From positions 1-22,870 of the forward strand of contig URXS01000024.1 in assembly GCA_900551885.1 (NCBI GenBank): a DNA stretch of 22,870 nt. The letters run 5' to 3'. The position numbers were made by a program, and so were the translations under genes. Source of the DNA: an uncultured Oscillibacter sp. (GTDB lineage: Bacteria; Bacillota; Clostridia; Oscillospirales; Oscillospiraceae). Under the pieces are notes generated by a model that did not search any database, was not told the origin of the DNA, and saw nothing but the letters and a program-made list of their open reading frames with translations. This document shows positions 6,485 to 13,426 of the stretch, one piece after another (within the stretch, counting starts at the first letter, position 1; each line of letters begins with the position of its first letter).

Positions 6485-9400
6485 TTAGTTGGCGCTGGTC
6501 TGGTAGAAGCGCCACAGGATGACCGCAAACTGGGCGCGGGTGGCAGTACCGGTGGGATCCAGAGTACCGGCGGTGGTGCCGCCTACGATACTGTTGGCTA
6601 CAGCCCAGGCCATGGCGTCGGTTGCATAGGAAGCCACGGCGCCGGCATCGGGATAGCTGCTCAGATCCGCCTTGGCATTGGTGTCATAGCCCATCTGACC
6701 CGCGAAGCGGTACAGCAGGGACACCAACTGCTGACGAGTCACAGCGCCGCCGGGATTGGTGCCGTCGGAGATACCATTTCCCTCAGCCCAGGTCTTGGCG
6801 GCAGCCATGTTGGCCGGATTGGCGCCGGACATCCGGGCCAGGATCATCCAAACCTGCTGCCGGGTGACCGTGCCGGTGGGATTGAAGGTGGTGGCACTGG
6901 TGCCGTTCATGTAGCCGTTCTCATAGGCCCACTGGATCTCGCTGTAGGCCCAGTAGCTCTCAGGCACATCACCGAAGCTCATCTCTGCGGTCGGCGCGTC
7001 CTCCTCCTTAATGAAGGAGACCTCGATCACCACGGAGCCGGCGGGCATTTTGAAGGTATACTGACTGCTGTTCTTCCGGGTCAAGTCCACCTCTCCGCCG
7101 TTGCGGGCGGTCACAGTCAGCTCATCCAGTACGTAGCCATCATCGGGTTTGACGGTGATGGTGACGGTGTCTCCCTTCTCCGCGCTACGGGGGCTGACGG
7201 AGATGGAGCCACCCCGAATGCTGGAGCTGGAGGGGACGGTGATGCCGTAGCCGTCATCATCGTCGCTACCATTACCAGAGTTGCTGCCAGAACTGCTGCC
7301 CACGTAGGTGAAAGTGTATGTATTGCTGCTCTTTTTCATCTCGTAGCCATTTCCGGCGGAAAGCCGGACACTATCAGCACCATCGCCCGCAACATTGAAA
7401 CTCACCGGACGGGAAACCGTGGCACTCAGGTTATCAACCAACAGTTCAATGGTACCGCCGCTCTCCACCGCCGCGATGGCCTCCGCCAGAGAGGCATACC
7501 CTTCGTCGCCGATAGCGGCCACAACCTCGCTGTTAGTAGTGGAAAAGCTGAACAAACTGAAGCCATTGGGATTGGTGAAAGTCAGAACATTCTCTGCCAC
7601 ATTGCCCTTATAATAGTAGGTGCGGCCATTGTCCTTCACATGCTTGACATAGAGAGCACCGGCAGCCACAAAGTTGTCGGGCAGAGAGAGGGTGACGGTC
7701 ACTGGCTTGGTAACGTTCAACTTCTTGGCTTCACCGACCTGGACGGCGTTGGTAGTTCCCTCATCCTCCGCAAAGTTCAATTTCTCGCCCTCATCCACAT
7801 TGGCCGTAGTGGCCACGGTGATGTACTTGGGAGTGATATCCAAAGTAACAGTCTGAATCTCGTCCTGAATAGCCACATCGGCCACAGAGATCTCCAGATA
7901 GGGCTGGACTACGATGGTAACATTGTCTGCGTCAGAGACGGATACACTGGCGTCTTTCAGCTTGGCCTTGCCCTCTTCTGCGGTGACCTGGTTCTGGTTG
8001 GCCACAGTGCTGGCAGCAGCATTGAGGGCCTCGCCAATGTCGGGTTGCTCGGTACCGCCTTTACCCGGATTGGTCAGAGCATCCGCTACACTCTCGGCAA
8101 GCGTCTTCTCATCATTGTCGGTTATAGACTCAGACACGGACACATCCGCCTCGCCGGTGACCACCTGGGCAGCGTTTTCACCGGCCACAACTACCTTGTA
8201 CTGGTAGACAGTGTCACCGCTGTTGTCCACGGCGGCATAGCCAGGAGCCACATAGGCGCTGGGATCATTCGTAAAATAGCCATTGGAAATGACATAGGAA
8301 GTCTCTTTAAAATCAGGATATTTTTCCTTGTCGACCAGGCTACCCAAACCAACAAGGCCCGTATAGTAACCGCCATCAATGGAAATCGTACCGCTGGGAG
8401 CCGGCGAATTCGGCTCCATGGTGTTATCTGTTGCGACGACAGAGAACCCTGCTGTCGTAGAACCATTGTTAAACTGATCAAACCATGGTTCCGCTGTGGT
8501 TGCCGTAACCGTGCAGTCAGTCAAAGTTACATTTGTAAATTTGACTTCAATTCCCGTGCTGCCAACAATGGTGCTGTTCTCAGCGATCAAGGTCTGCATG
8601 CCTTGATCCGGATTTTCCGCATTGGTTTTATTGTTGGAAATATAGATAGCTGGACCGGCCTCGGGTCCATTTTCAATCATACTGTTTTTAATATTGTAGA
8701 TCCCGCCTCCAAAGGAACCATTCTGATATACAGCAAAATAATTTGCTGTTATCGTTGCACCATCCAGGTTAACAGTATTCTTGGGTCCCTGCAGCCAAAT
8801 GGCAATATCTGTGCTATTAATCGTGCCGTAAACATTAATAATCGCATTGCCCTCTTCAACTGTGCTATTCGTGGCCACTATGCCATCATAAGCTTTTATC
8901 GTTGCGTCACGTCCCACTGTGATGGTGCTACCCTTGAGGCCAAAAACAGCAGTACCCATATCGTTTTCCAACGTACCGTTCTTCAATGTGAAAGATTGAT
9001 CTGGATAAACCACAAACGAATGGGAAGTTGAAGAAGTCAACGTATAGCCGCCCAAATCAAGTGTAGTGTCTTTACTGATATTAAGTCTATTGTTGTAAGT
9101 GGTATTCCGCAGCAACGTTACTGTCCCGCCATCCTGTGCGGCGCCGATGGCCTTGGACAGGGAGGTGTATTTCTGCTCACCTACCTGAGCCACGGCCAGA
9201 TCATCCAGAGTTCCAACAACCCACTGATCGCCCTGCGGGACGATCTCATAGCCGTCAGCCACATACTCGCTCACATTGCTGGAGAAGGTGCCGCCGGTAA
9301 TAATCGGATTGCCAGTGTTTTTTGCGCCGGTTACTGCGTTCTGATTGGTAGAAGCGACAAATGTACCGCCTTTAATTTCAGTCGTGGCGTCGGCGTTGAT

Positions 9401-10288
9401 TCCTCCGTCTCCTCCAGTATTGTCATTACCAATAAGCGCTGCAGTTTGGGAAACAGATTCAAAATAGCCGTCATACACAACACATTTTACATCTTCGTCT
9501 TCACCAGCAATATATAGCGCATAAAAGGCACTGCTTCCTCCAGGATGCTTTTCGCAAGAAACCGTTTTAAAGGTTCCACCATGTATTTCAGAATACCCGG
9601 CCGATGTGGAAAATCCCCCCTGCACGCCAATAACAGTACCATCATAAAAATACAACTCAGGAGATTCCCCGTTAGCGTTCTTATGACTCTGGATCGTATA
9701 CCCCCAACTGTTACTATTGCAGGCAGAGCAGGAGCGACAGTCAAACAGGCCATCATAGATTCTGGTAATACCCTCATTGTAAACGGCGGTCACCGCTCCA
9801 TTGAAAGTACCGTCCTCAATGGTCAATACGCCGTCCGGACGGTTTTTGATGGAAGCACCGCTGGCATTGACAGAACCAGTATAGGTGCCGTTCTTGATCG
9901 TCAAGATGCCATAGTTGTCGATCGCCCCATAACCACCGGTATCGGACTCCGAACTGTCAATTGTGCCATTGCCTGTGACGGTAAGGGTACCGCAATTCTT
10001 AATGGGCCGCCCCATGAAATTGGAATCCACCGTGATTTCATATCCGGCCATATCCAGAACGATATTCTGGCCTTCCTTAATAGTAAGGATCTGCTCCGTT
10101 GTCAAACCGGAAATATCTCCGGTCAGGGTAATGGTGGCCCGAGTTCCATTGGTCGGAGCCGCTTCCACTGCCTCTTTCAAGGTGGTGTAGGCATCCCCCT
10201 CTTCCGCCATTGCCGTTACGGGCAGCAGGCTCAGGACCAGAGCAATAGCTAGCAGAATGCTCCCGATCCGCGTTCGCGTTTTCTTCAT
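6485..10288 (-). CDS. Secreted SLH-domain surface protein with beta-helix-like repeats
   Basis: A 1267-residue exported cell-surface protein. Residues 1-28 are a Sec signal peptide (MKKTRTR, hydrophobic core, cleavage after AMA). The body is full of G-G-T-F/N-G-T turns typical of right-handed beta-helix adhesins or pectate-lyase-like folds. A module of the form Y-x-S-L-x-E-A-I-x-A-A-x-x-G-G-T-V appears near residues 34, 370 and 925, and a D-P-S-x-Y-V-A-x-G-Y motif appears twice. A Ser/Gly/Asp linker (about 1005-1020) precedes a G-D-T-V-T-I-T-V-K-P-D-D-G-Y repeat domain, then three SLH domains (about 1102-1267) that should bind pyruvylated wall polymer. A Cys cluster (C-x2-C-x2-C near 183) is odd for a secreted protein. 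The start has AGGAGGA in front; another ATG closer to that site is out of frame. The middle is AT-richer than the ends (only 23 G/C in 8641-8700). Ligand unknown. Confidence 0.93.
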   Translation of the reverse strand: MKKTRTRIGSILLAIALVLSLLPVTAMAEEGDAYTTLKEAVEAAPTNGTRATITLTGDISGLTTEQILTIKEGQNIVLDMAGYEITVDSNFMGRPIKNCGTLTVTGNGTIDSSESDTGGYGAIDNYGILTIKNGTYTGSVNASGASIKNRPDGVLTIEDGTFNGAVTAVYNEGITRIYDGLFDCRSCSACNSNSWGYTIQSHKNANGESPELYFYDGTVIGVQGGFSTSAGYSEIHGGTFKTVSCEKHPGGSSAFYALYIAGEDEDVKCVVYDGYFESVSQTAALIGNDNTGGDGGINADATTEIKGGTFVASTNQNAVTGAKNTGNPIITGGTFSSNVSEYVADGYEIVPQGDQWVVGTLDDLAVAQVGEQKYTSLSKAIGAAQDGGTVTLLRNTTYNNRLNISKDTTLDLGGYTLTSSTSHSFVVYPDQSFTLKNGTLENDMGTAVFGLKGSTITVGRDATIKAYDGIVATNSTVEEGNAIINVYGTINSTDIAIWLQGPKNTVNLDGATITANYFAVYQNGSFGGGIYNIKNSMIENGPEAGPAIYISNNKTNAENPDQGMQTLIAENSTIVGSTGIEVKFTNVTLTDCTVTATTAEPWFDQFNNGSTTAGFSVVATDNTMEPNSPAPSGTISIDGGYYTGLVGLGSLVDKEKYPDFKETSYVISNGYFTNDPSAYVAPGYAAVDNSGDTVYQYKVVVAGENAAQVVTGEADVSVSESITDNDEKTLAESVADALTNPGKGGTEQPDIGEALNAAASTVANQNQVTAEEGKAKLKDASVSVSDADNVTIVVQPYLEISVADVAIQDEIQTVTLDITPKYITVATTANVDEGEKLNFAEDEGTTNAVQVGEAKKLNVTKPVTVTLSLPDNFVAAGALYVKHVKDNGRTYYYKGNVAENVLTFTNPNGFSLFSFSTTNSEVVAAIGDEGYASLAEAIAAVESGGTIELLVDNLSATVSRPVSFNVAGDGADSVRLSAGNGYEMKKSSNTYTFTYVGSSSGSNSGNGSDDDDGYGITVPSSSSIRGGSISVSPRSAEKGDTVTITVKPDDGYVLDELTVTARNGGEVDLTRKNSSQYTFKMPAGSVVIEVSFIKEEDAPTAEMSFGDVPESYWAYSEIQWAYENGYMNGTSATTFNPTGTVTRQQVWMILARMSGANPANMAAAKTWAEGNGISDGTNPGGAVTRQQLVSLLYRFAGQMGYDTNAKADLSSYPDAGAVASYATDAMAWAVANSIVGGTTAGTLDPTGTATRAQFAVILWRFYQTSAN

Positions 10289-10470
10289 TTCTCATTCCTC
10301 CTATGTGTGTTCTTAGGGTCTCCCAGTTGTCTGTTCGCCGTACTTCACCGGCCGCTCTTCCTCACCGGTAGGCAAGTCATCCGGCGGAGCACTCGTATGT
10401 GCATCCTTTCAAGACGGGACGCGCCTTTCGTGCTGTTTTGCCAGAGCACCAGATATGTGCGTACCTATTC
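10289..10470 (-). promoter_or_regulatory. Long structured 5' leader of the SLH gene, class unknown
   Basis: About 180 nt of GC-rich sequence between the predicted start and the SLH ATG. It holds several potential hairpins: GTGCT/AGCAC arms (10430-10434, 10445-10449) with a 10-base loop, and GGAGCAC/GTGCATCC (10386-10406, one bulge). It also carries two copies of TCACCGG (10345-10351, 10362-10368 on the plus strand). I compared it from memory with c-di-GMP, c-di-AMP, cobalamin, TPP and ZTP riboswitches and found no convincing match. No open frame with a ribosome binding site lies in it. Confidence 0.45.
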
Positions 10471-10476
10471 ACTGGT

Positions 10477-10505
10477 AGTATACGAGTCTTTTGTTTACAA
10501 ATCAA
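10477..10505 (-). promoter_or_regulatory. Promoter of the SLH surface-protein gene
   Basis: Minus strand: -35 TTGATT (10500-10505), 17-base spacer, -10 TATACT (10477-10482). It lies at the edge of a very AT-rich stretch that could act as an UP element. A TTGACT slightly further upstream is at the wrong distance (22 bases). Confidence 0.65.
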
Positions 10506-10822
10506 GTCAATATTAAATATTAAATTAAAAGTACATAAAAAGTTGCTAATATTTTGCTTTTGCGTTTTTGGAGCAATTATTATACCGAATTATGTATTTT
10601 TATGTCTCAATCAGTGGCACTTCTTACCCATTTTTCTGTTTCCAATATTTTCAAAGAGATTTGCAAAAATGTGGAGTGAAATTCTTATTTCTTTTATTCT
10701 CCCCCACTGGCAGATCCAGCCACATCTCTGCCGGGCACGTCACAGCACATCAGAGCACAACAATTCCCTCAAAACTGTCTTCTCTATAAGGACAAGAGTT
10801 TACATACAGAGCCACAAAAAAA
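10506..10822. other. AT-rich intergenic spacer without a recognisable gene
   Basis: About 317 bases between the SLH promoter and the metK terminator. Its first 200 bases are strikingly AT-rich against GC-rich surroundings. An open frame crosses it on the plus strand, but it has no ribosome binding site, unnatural composition and no family resemblance. I see no tRNA, insertion-sequence end or array here. It may be regulatory DNA for the SLH gene or a scar of insertion. Confidence 0.5.
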
Positions 10823-10850
10823 CGGGACGGCCCTAAGGCCGTCCCGTTCT
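10823..10850 (-). terminator. metK intrinsic terminator
   Basis: 12-base perfect arms AACGGGACGGCC and complement around a 4-base loop, followed on the minus strand by a run of T. It starts 22 bases after the metK stop. Confidence 0.92.
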
Positions 10851-10872
10851 TAGGTTTTCGCTGTGGTTTTTG

Positions 10873-12060
10873 TCACTGGGCCACGGTGGCCTTCAGGGCC
10901 TCGGTCCGGTCGGTGCGCTCCCAGCTAACGCCCAGATCCTCCCGGCCCATATGGCCGTAGGCCGCCAGCTTGCGGTAAATGGGCTTGCGCAGGTCCAGAT
11001 CCCGGATGATGGCGGTGGGCCGCAGGTCAAAGACCTTGCGCACCGCTGCCTCCAGTTTGTCATCCCCCACGGTGCCGGTGCCAAAGGTGTCTACCAGGAT
11101 GCTGACCGGCTGCGCCACACCGATGGCGTAGGCCAACTGCACCTGGCAACGCCGTGCCAGACCTGCCGCCACGATGTTCTTGGCCACATACCGGGCGGCA
11201 TAGGCCGCGGAGCGGTCCACCTTGGTGGGGTCCTTACCGGAGAAGCAGCCACCGCCATGGGGGGCGCTGCCGCCGTAGGTATCCACAATGATCTTGCGGC
11301 CGGTGAGGCCGGAGTCCGCCGCCGGGCCGCCCTTGACAAAGCGGCCGGTCGGATTGACATAATATTTCGTGTTCTCATCCAACAACTCTGCAGGAATGAC
11401 GGCCTTGGCCACCTTCTCGATCATGTCGGAACGGATCTGTTCCAGAGACACGTCCGGGTCATGCTGGGTGGAGATGACCACGGTATCCACCCGGATGGGT
11501 CGGTCATTCTCGTCGTACTCCACGGTGACCTGACTCTTGCCGTCGGGCCGCATATAGGGGATCTCCCCGCTCTTGCGGACCTGGGCCATCTTCAGGCACA
11601 GCTTCTGGGCCAGGGACAGGGGCAGGGGCATCAGCTCCGGCGTCTCGTCACAGGCGTATCCGAACATCATGCCCTGGTCGCCGGCGCCGTTGCTCAGCTC
11701 GGCGTCCTCGCCAGTCTTATTCTCCAGGGACTCGTCCACGCCCATAGCGATGTCCGGAGACTGCTCGTCGATGGAGGTGATGACGGCGCAGGTATCGCAG
11801 TCAAAGCCGTACTTTCCCCGGTCATAGCCGATGTCCCGGACCACTTCCCGGGCGATCTTGGGGATGTCCACGTAGCAGGTGGTGGTGATCTCACCCATGA
11901 CATGGAGCATACCGGTGCAGGCAGTGGTCTCGCAGGCCACCCGGCCCATGGGGTCCTTCTCCAGGATGGCGTCCAGCACCGCGTCGGAGACCTGGTCGCA
12001 CACCTTGTCAGGATGGCCTTCGGTCACGGATTCAGAGGTAAAGAGATAGTGTCTTGCCAT
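10873..12060 (-). CDS. metK: S-adenosylmethionine synthetase (methionine adenosyltransferase)
   Basis: Makes S-adenosylmethionine from methionine and ATP, releasing phosphate and diphosphate; a cytoplasmic tetramer in characterised members. The 395-residue length is normal. Visible motifs: GHPDK (15-19) near the ATP site, the signature GAGDQG (125-130), and the phosphate-binding GGGCFSGKDPTKVD (269-282), where Cys replaces the usual Ala of GGGAFSGKD. Start: ATG at 12060, with AAAGGAG 11 bases upstream and the family-typical N-terminus RHYLFTSESVTEGHPD. An in-frame upstream extension to 12135 runs into the terminator hairpin of the leader and is not credible. The gene is preceded by a SAM-I riboswitch and terminator, so its product feeds back on its own transcription. 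It forms a single-gene unit. Confidence 0.98.
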   Translation of the reverse strand: MARHYLFTSESVTEGHPDKVCDQVSDAVLDAILEKDPMGRVACETTACTGMLHVMGEITTTCYVDIPKIAREVVRDIGYDRGKYGFDCDTCAVITSIDEQSPDIAMGVDESLENKTGEDAELSNGAGDQGMMFGYACDETPELMPLPLSLAQKLCLKMAQVRKSGEIPYMRPDGKSQVTVEYDENDRPIRVDTVVISTQHDPDVSLEQIRSDMIEKVAKAVIPAELLDENTKYYVNPTGRFVKGGPAADSGLTGRKIIVDTYGGSAPHGGGCFSGKDPTKVDRSAAYAARYVAKNIVAAGLARRCQVQLAYAIGVAQPVSILVDTFGTGTVGDDKLEAAVRKVFDLRPTAIIRDLDLRKPIYRKLAAYGHMGREDLGVSWERTDRTEALKATVAQ

Positions 12061-12103
12061 ATTGATGTTGGCTCCTTTCGTAATGGTCCCTCTCAAGAGC
12101 ACG

Positions 12104-12133
12104 AAAAAAGCGCGTTTCGACGACGAAACGCGC
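12104..12133 (-). terminator. Riboswitch-controlled terminator in the metK leader
   Basis: 10-base perfect arms GCGCGTTTCG and complement (12110-12119, 12124-12133), 4-base loop, then TTTTTT (12104-12109) on the minus strand. It sits between the SAM aptamer and the metK ribosome binding site, as expected for premature termination when SAM is abundant. I did not establish the exact antiterminator pairing. Confidence 0.92.
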
Positions 12134-12153
12134 AAAAGGTCACTTTTTCGCTC

Positions 12154-12244
12154 CTCATCTGTCGGTATCCGCCGGATTTGGCACCTTGATCGTGTCAGGT
12201 TGCCGTGGCTTCATTGGGCCGTTCCCTCCGCCACTCTTGATAAG
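12154..12244 (-). promoter_or_regulatory. SAM-I (S-box) riboswitch aptamer
   Basis: On the minus strand it shows the conserved S-box blocks in order: CTTATCAAGAG, GGAGGGAACGGCCC, TGAAGCC, CGGCAACC, AAGGTGCCAAATCC, then GATGAG closing P1 against the first CTTATC. S-box RNAs bind S-adenosylmethionine and, in Firmicutes, turn off methionine and SAM genes. With the following terminator this should lower metK expression when SAM is high. Confidence 0.97.
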
Positions 12245-12264
12245 GGATATGCAATTGTGCTACT

Positions 12265-12292
12265 ATCTTATCAGGTTTTGGAGGATTGTCAA
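12265..12292 (-). promoter_or_regulatory. metK promoter
   Basis: Minus strand: perfect -35 TTGACA (12287-12292), 16-base spacer, -10 TAAGAT (12265-12270). The predicted start near 12258 lies just upstream of the riboswitch, giving a leader of about 200 nt. Confidence 0.7.
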
Positions 12293-12351
12293 GATACCGG
12301 CGGCAGTTTTCCAGAGAAAACCGTCAAATTTTCGCTATTCAAAAATTATAC

Positions 12352-12380
12352 ATGACTTTTTCCTCCAAGCCGGGTATAAT
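12352..12380 (+). promoter_or_regulatory. Promoter of the rhomboid-like gene
   Basis: -35 ATGACT (12352-12357), 17-base spacer, perfect -10 TATAAT (12375-12380). It is divergent from the metK promoter; the two do not overlap. The leader is about 33 nt. Confidence 0.7.
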
Positions 12381-12419
12381 GTTCCACATGATTTTCAACT
12401 CTTCTGGGAGGGTCCTGCT

Positions 12420-13301
12420 GTGAGAAAACTGAACGCCGCCGTGGACCGGTTTGCCTACAACCATCCCCGCTTCGGTATTCCCAATCTAATGCGCGTCATC
12501 GTGGCCGGAAACGTGCTGGTGTACCTGCTGGCCATCTTTGCCGGATACGCCCCTATCAGCTTCCTGCTGTTTGACTGGGCGGCCATCACCCACGGGGAAC
12601 TGTGGCGGCTGGTGACCTTTATCTTCATGCCGGGATACTACTCCACCGGCGACGTACTGTGGCTGGCGCTGTTTTTGTATTTCTACTACATGATCGGCAC
12701 CGTACTGGAGCGGGAGTGGGGCACGCCGAAATTCAGCCTCTACTATCTCTCCGGCGTGGTGCTGACCGTGCTGGTCGGCATCCTCACCGCCCTGATCAGC
12801 GGCGGGAACGTGCAGATCGCGGGGACGAGCTACGTGAACCTGTCCATGTTCTTCGCCTTCGCCATGCTGTACCCGGAGACACAGTTCCTGGTATTCTTCA
12901 TCATCCCGGTAAAGGTGAAGTGGCTGGCCTGGATCGACGCCGTCTTCTTCGCCCTGTCGGTTCTCAGCAGCCTGGTCCGGTTGGATATCGCCGGGGCGTT
13001 GCTGCCGGTGGTGGCTCTGCTGAACTTCTTCGTGTTCTTCTGGACCAATATCTCCGACGAGATCTCCTACCGCCGGGGCCGCAGCCGGTATCAGACCTCT
13101 CATCAGACCATCCACTTCAAATCCGCCGTCCGTCAGCAGCGGAAAAAAGAGGCGGCCCAGGGCTACCGCCACAAGTGCGAGGTCTGCGGCCGCACGGATA
13201 CAGACTACCCGGATCTGCAGTTCCGCTACTGCTCCAAGTGCGCCGGGTACCACTGCTTCTGTGAAGACCACATTTTCAACCACACTCATTTCACAGAATG
13301 A
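12420..13301 (+). CDS. Rhomboid-like membrane protein without visible catalytic residues, Cys/His-rich tail
   Basis: A 293-residue integral membrane protein with about six hydrophobic segments (roughly 25-210). Rhomboid-like landmarks are HGELWRLVTFIF (58-69) and IGTVLEREWGT (92-102). Where active rhomboids carry the GxSG serine motif it has AGTSYVNLSMFFAF (134-147), and the last helix (188-208) has no His for the catalytic dyad, so it is probably a pseudoprotease. The soluble tail has C253, C256, C271, C274, C279, C281 and His284/288/290, spaced like a zinc ribbon or treble clef. Start: GTG at 12420 with GGGAGGGT about 7 bases upstream; the upstream in-frame extension crosses the promoter. 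It is monocistronic with its own terminator. Possible roles, inferred only: membrane chaperone or recruitment of a zinc-binding partner. Confidence 0.82.
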   Translation: MRKLNAAVDRFAYNHPRFGIPNLMRVIVAGNVLVYLLAIFAGYAPISFLLFDWAAITHGELWRLVTFIFMPGYYSTGDVLWLALFLYFYYMIGTVLEREWGTPKFSLYYLSGVVLTVLVGILTALISGGNVQIAGTSYVNLSMFFAFAMLYPETQFLVFFIIPVKVKWLAWIDAVFFALSVLSSLVRLDIAGALLPVVALLNFFVFFWTNISDEISYRRGRSRYQTSHQTIHFKSAVRQQRKKEAAQGYRHKCEVCGRTDTDYPDLQFRYCSKCAGYHCFCEDHIFNHTHFTE

Positions 13302-13308
13302 TGGTTTT

Positions 13309-13333
13309 CCACGCCGGAATTTTTCCGGCGTGG
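13309..13333 (+). terminator. Terminator after the rhomboid-like gene
   Basis: 11-base perfect arms CCACGCCGGAA and complement around TTT, followed by TCTTTTTTT. It begins 7 bases after the stop codon. Confidence 0.93.
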
Positions 13334-13354
13334 TCTTTTTTTCTTCCTTTTCCC

Positions 13355-13383
13355 TTTTCTCTCGCCGTCGACTGCGTTATACT
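13355..13383 (+). promoter_or_regulatory. Weak candidate promoter of the four-gene operon
   Basis: -10 TATACT (13378-13383) is good, but the best -35 at 17 bases is TTTTCT (13355-13360), only 3 of 6. It lies between the rhomboid terminator and the first gene of the operon, so a promoter is expected about here; an activator or an alternative sigma factor might compensate. Confidence 0.35.
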
Positions 13384-13426
13384 GGAGAAAAACAAATCGC
13401 CCCTTTGGGCGGAACGGAGGATGCCC

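Noticed and set aside
6319..6528. Short minus-strand peptide ending YGELIDGPPDLSYDD that recalls Uma2 (DUF820) proteins
   Set aside because: The likeness is a few residues only and the stretch contains the argH promoter and the SLH terminator.
6407..9031. Very long open frame on the plus strand opposite the SLH gene
   Set aside because: It is antisense to a clear signal-peptide/SLH gene, has low-complexity His/Gly/Ile content and no ribosome binding site; it is a by-product of codon bias.
10289..10470. SLH leader as a c-di-GMP (GEMM) riboswitch
   Set aside because: Fragments such as GGCAAA and CGAAAG occur, but the conserved GGGACGCAAAGC block and the later receptor helix are missing on either strand.
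10399..10836. 145-residue plus-strand frame in the AT-rich spacer
   Set aside because: No ribosome binding site, it crosses the SLH promoter and metK terminator, and the composition is that of random AT-rich DNA.
12061..12135. N-terminal extension of MetK
   Set aside because: It includes the terminator hairpin, and family members begin at the RHYLFTSES motif.
12186..12419. In-frame upstream extension of the rhomboid-like gene
   Set aside because: It would run through the metK riboswitch region and this gene's own TATAAT box; the GTG at 12420 has a proper ribosome binding site.
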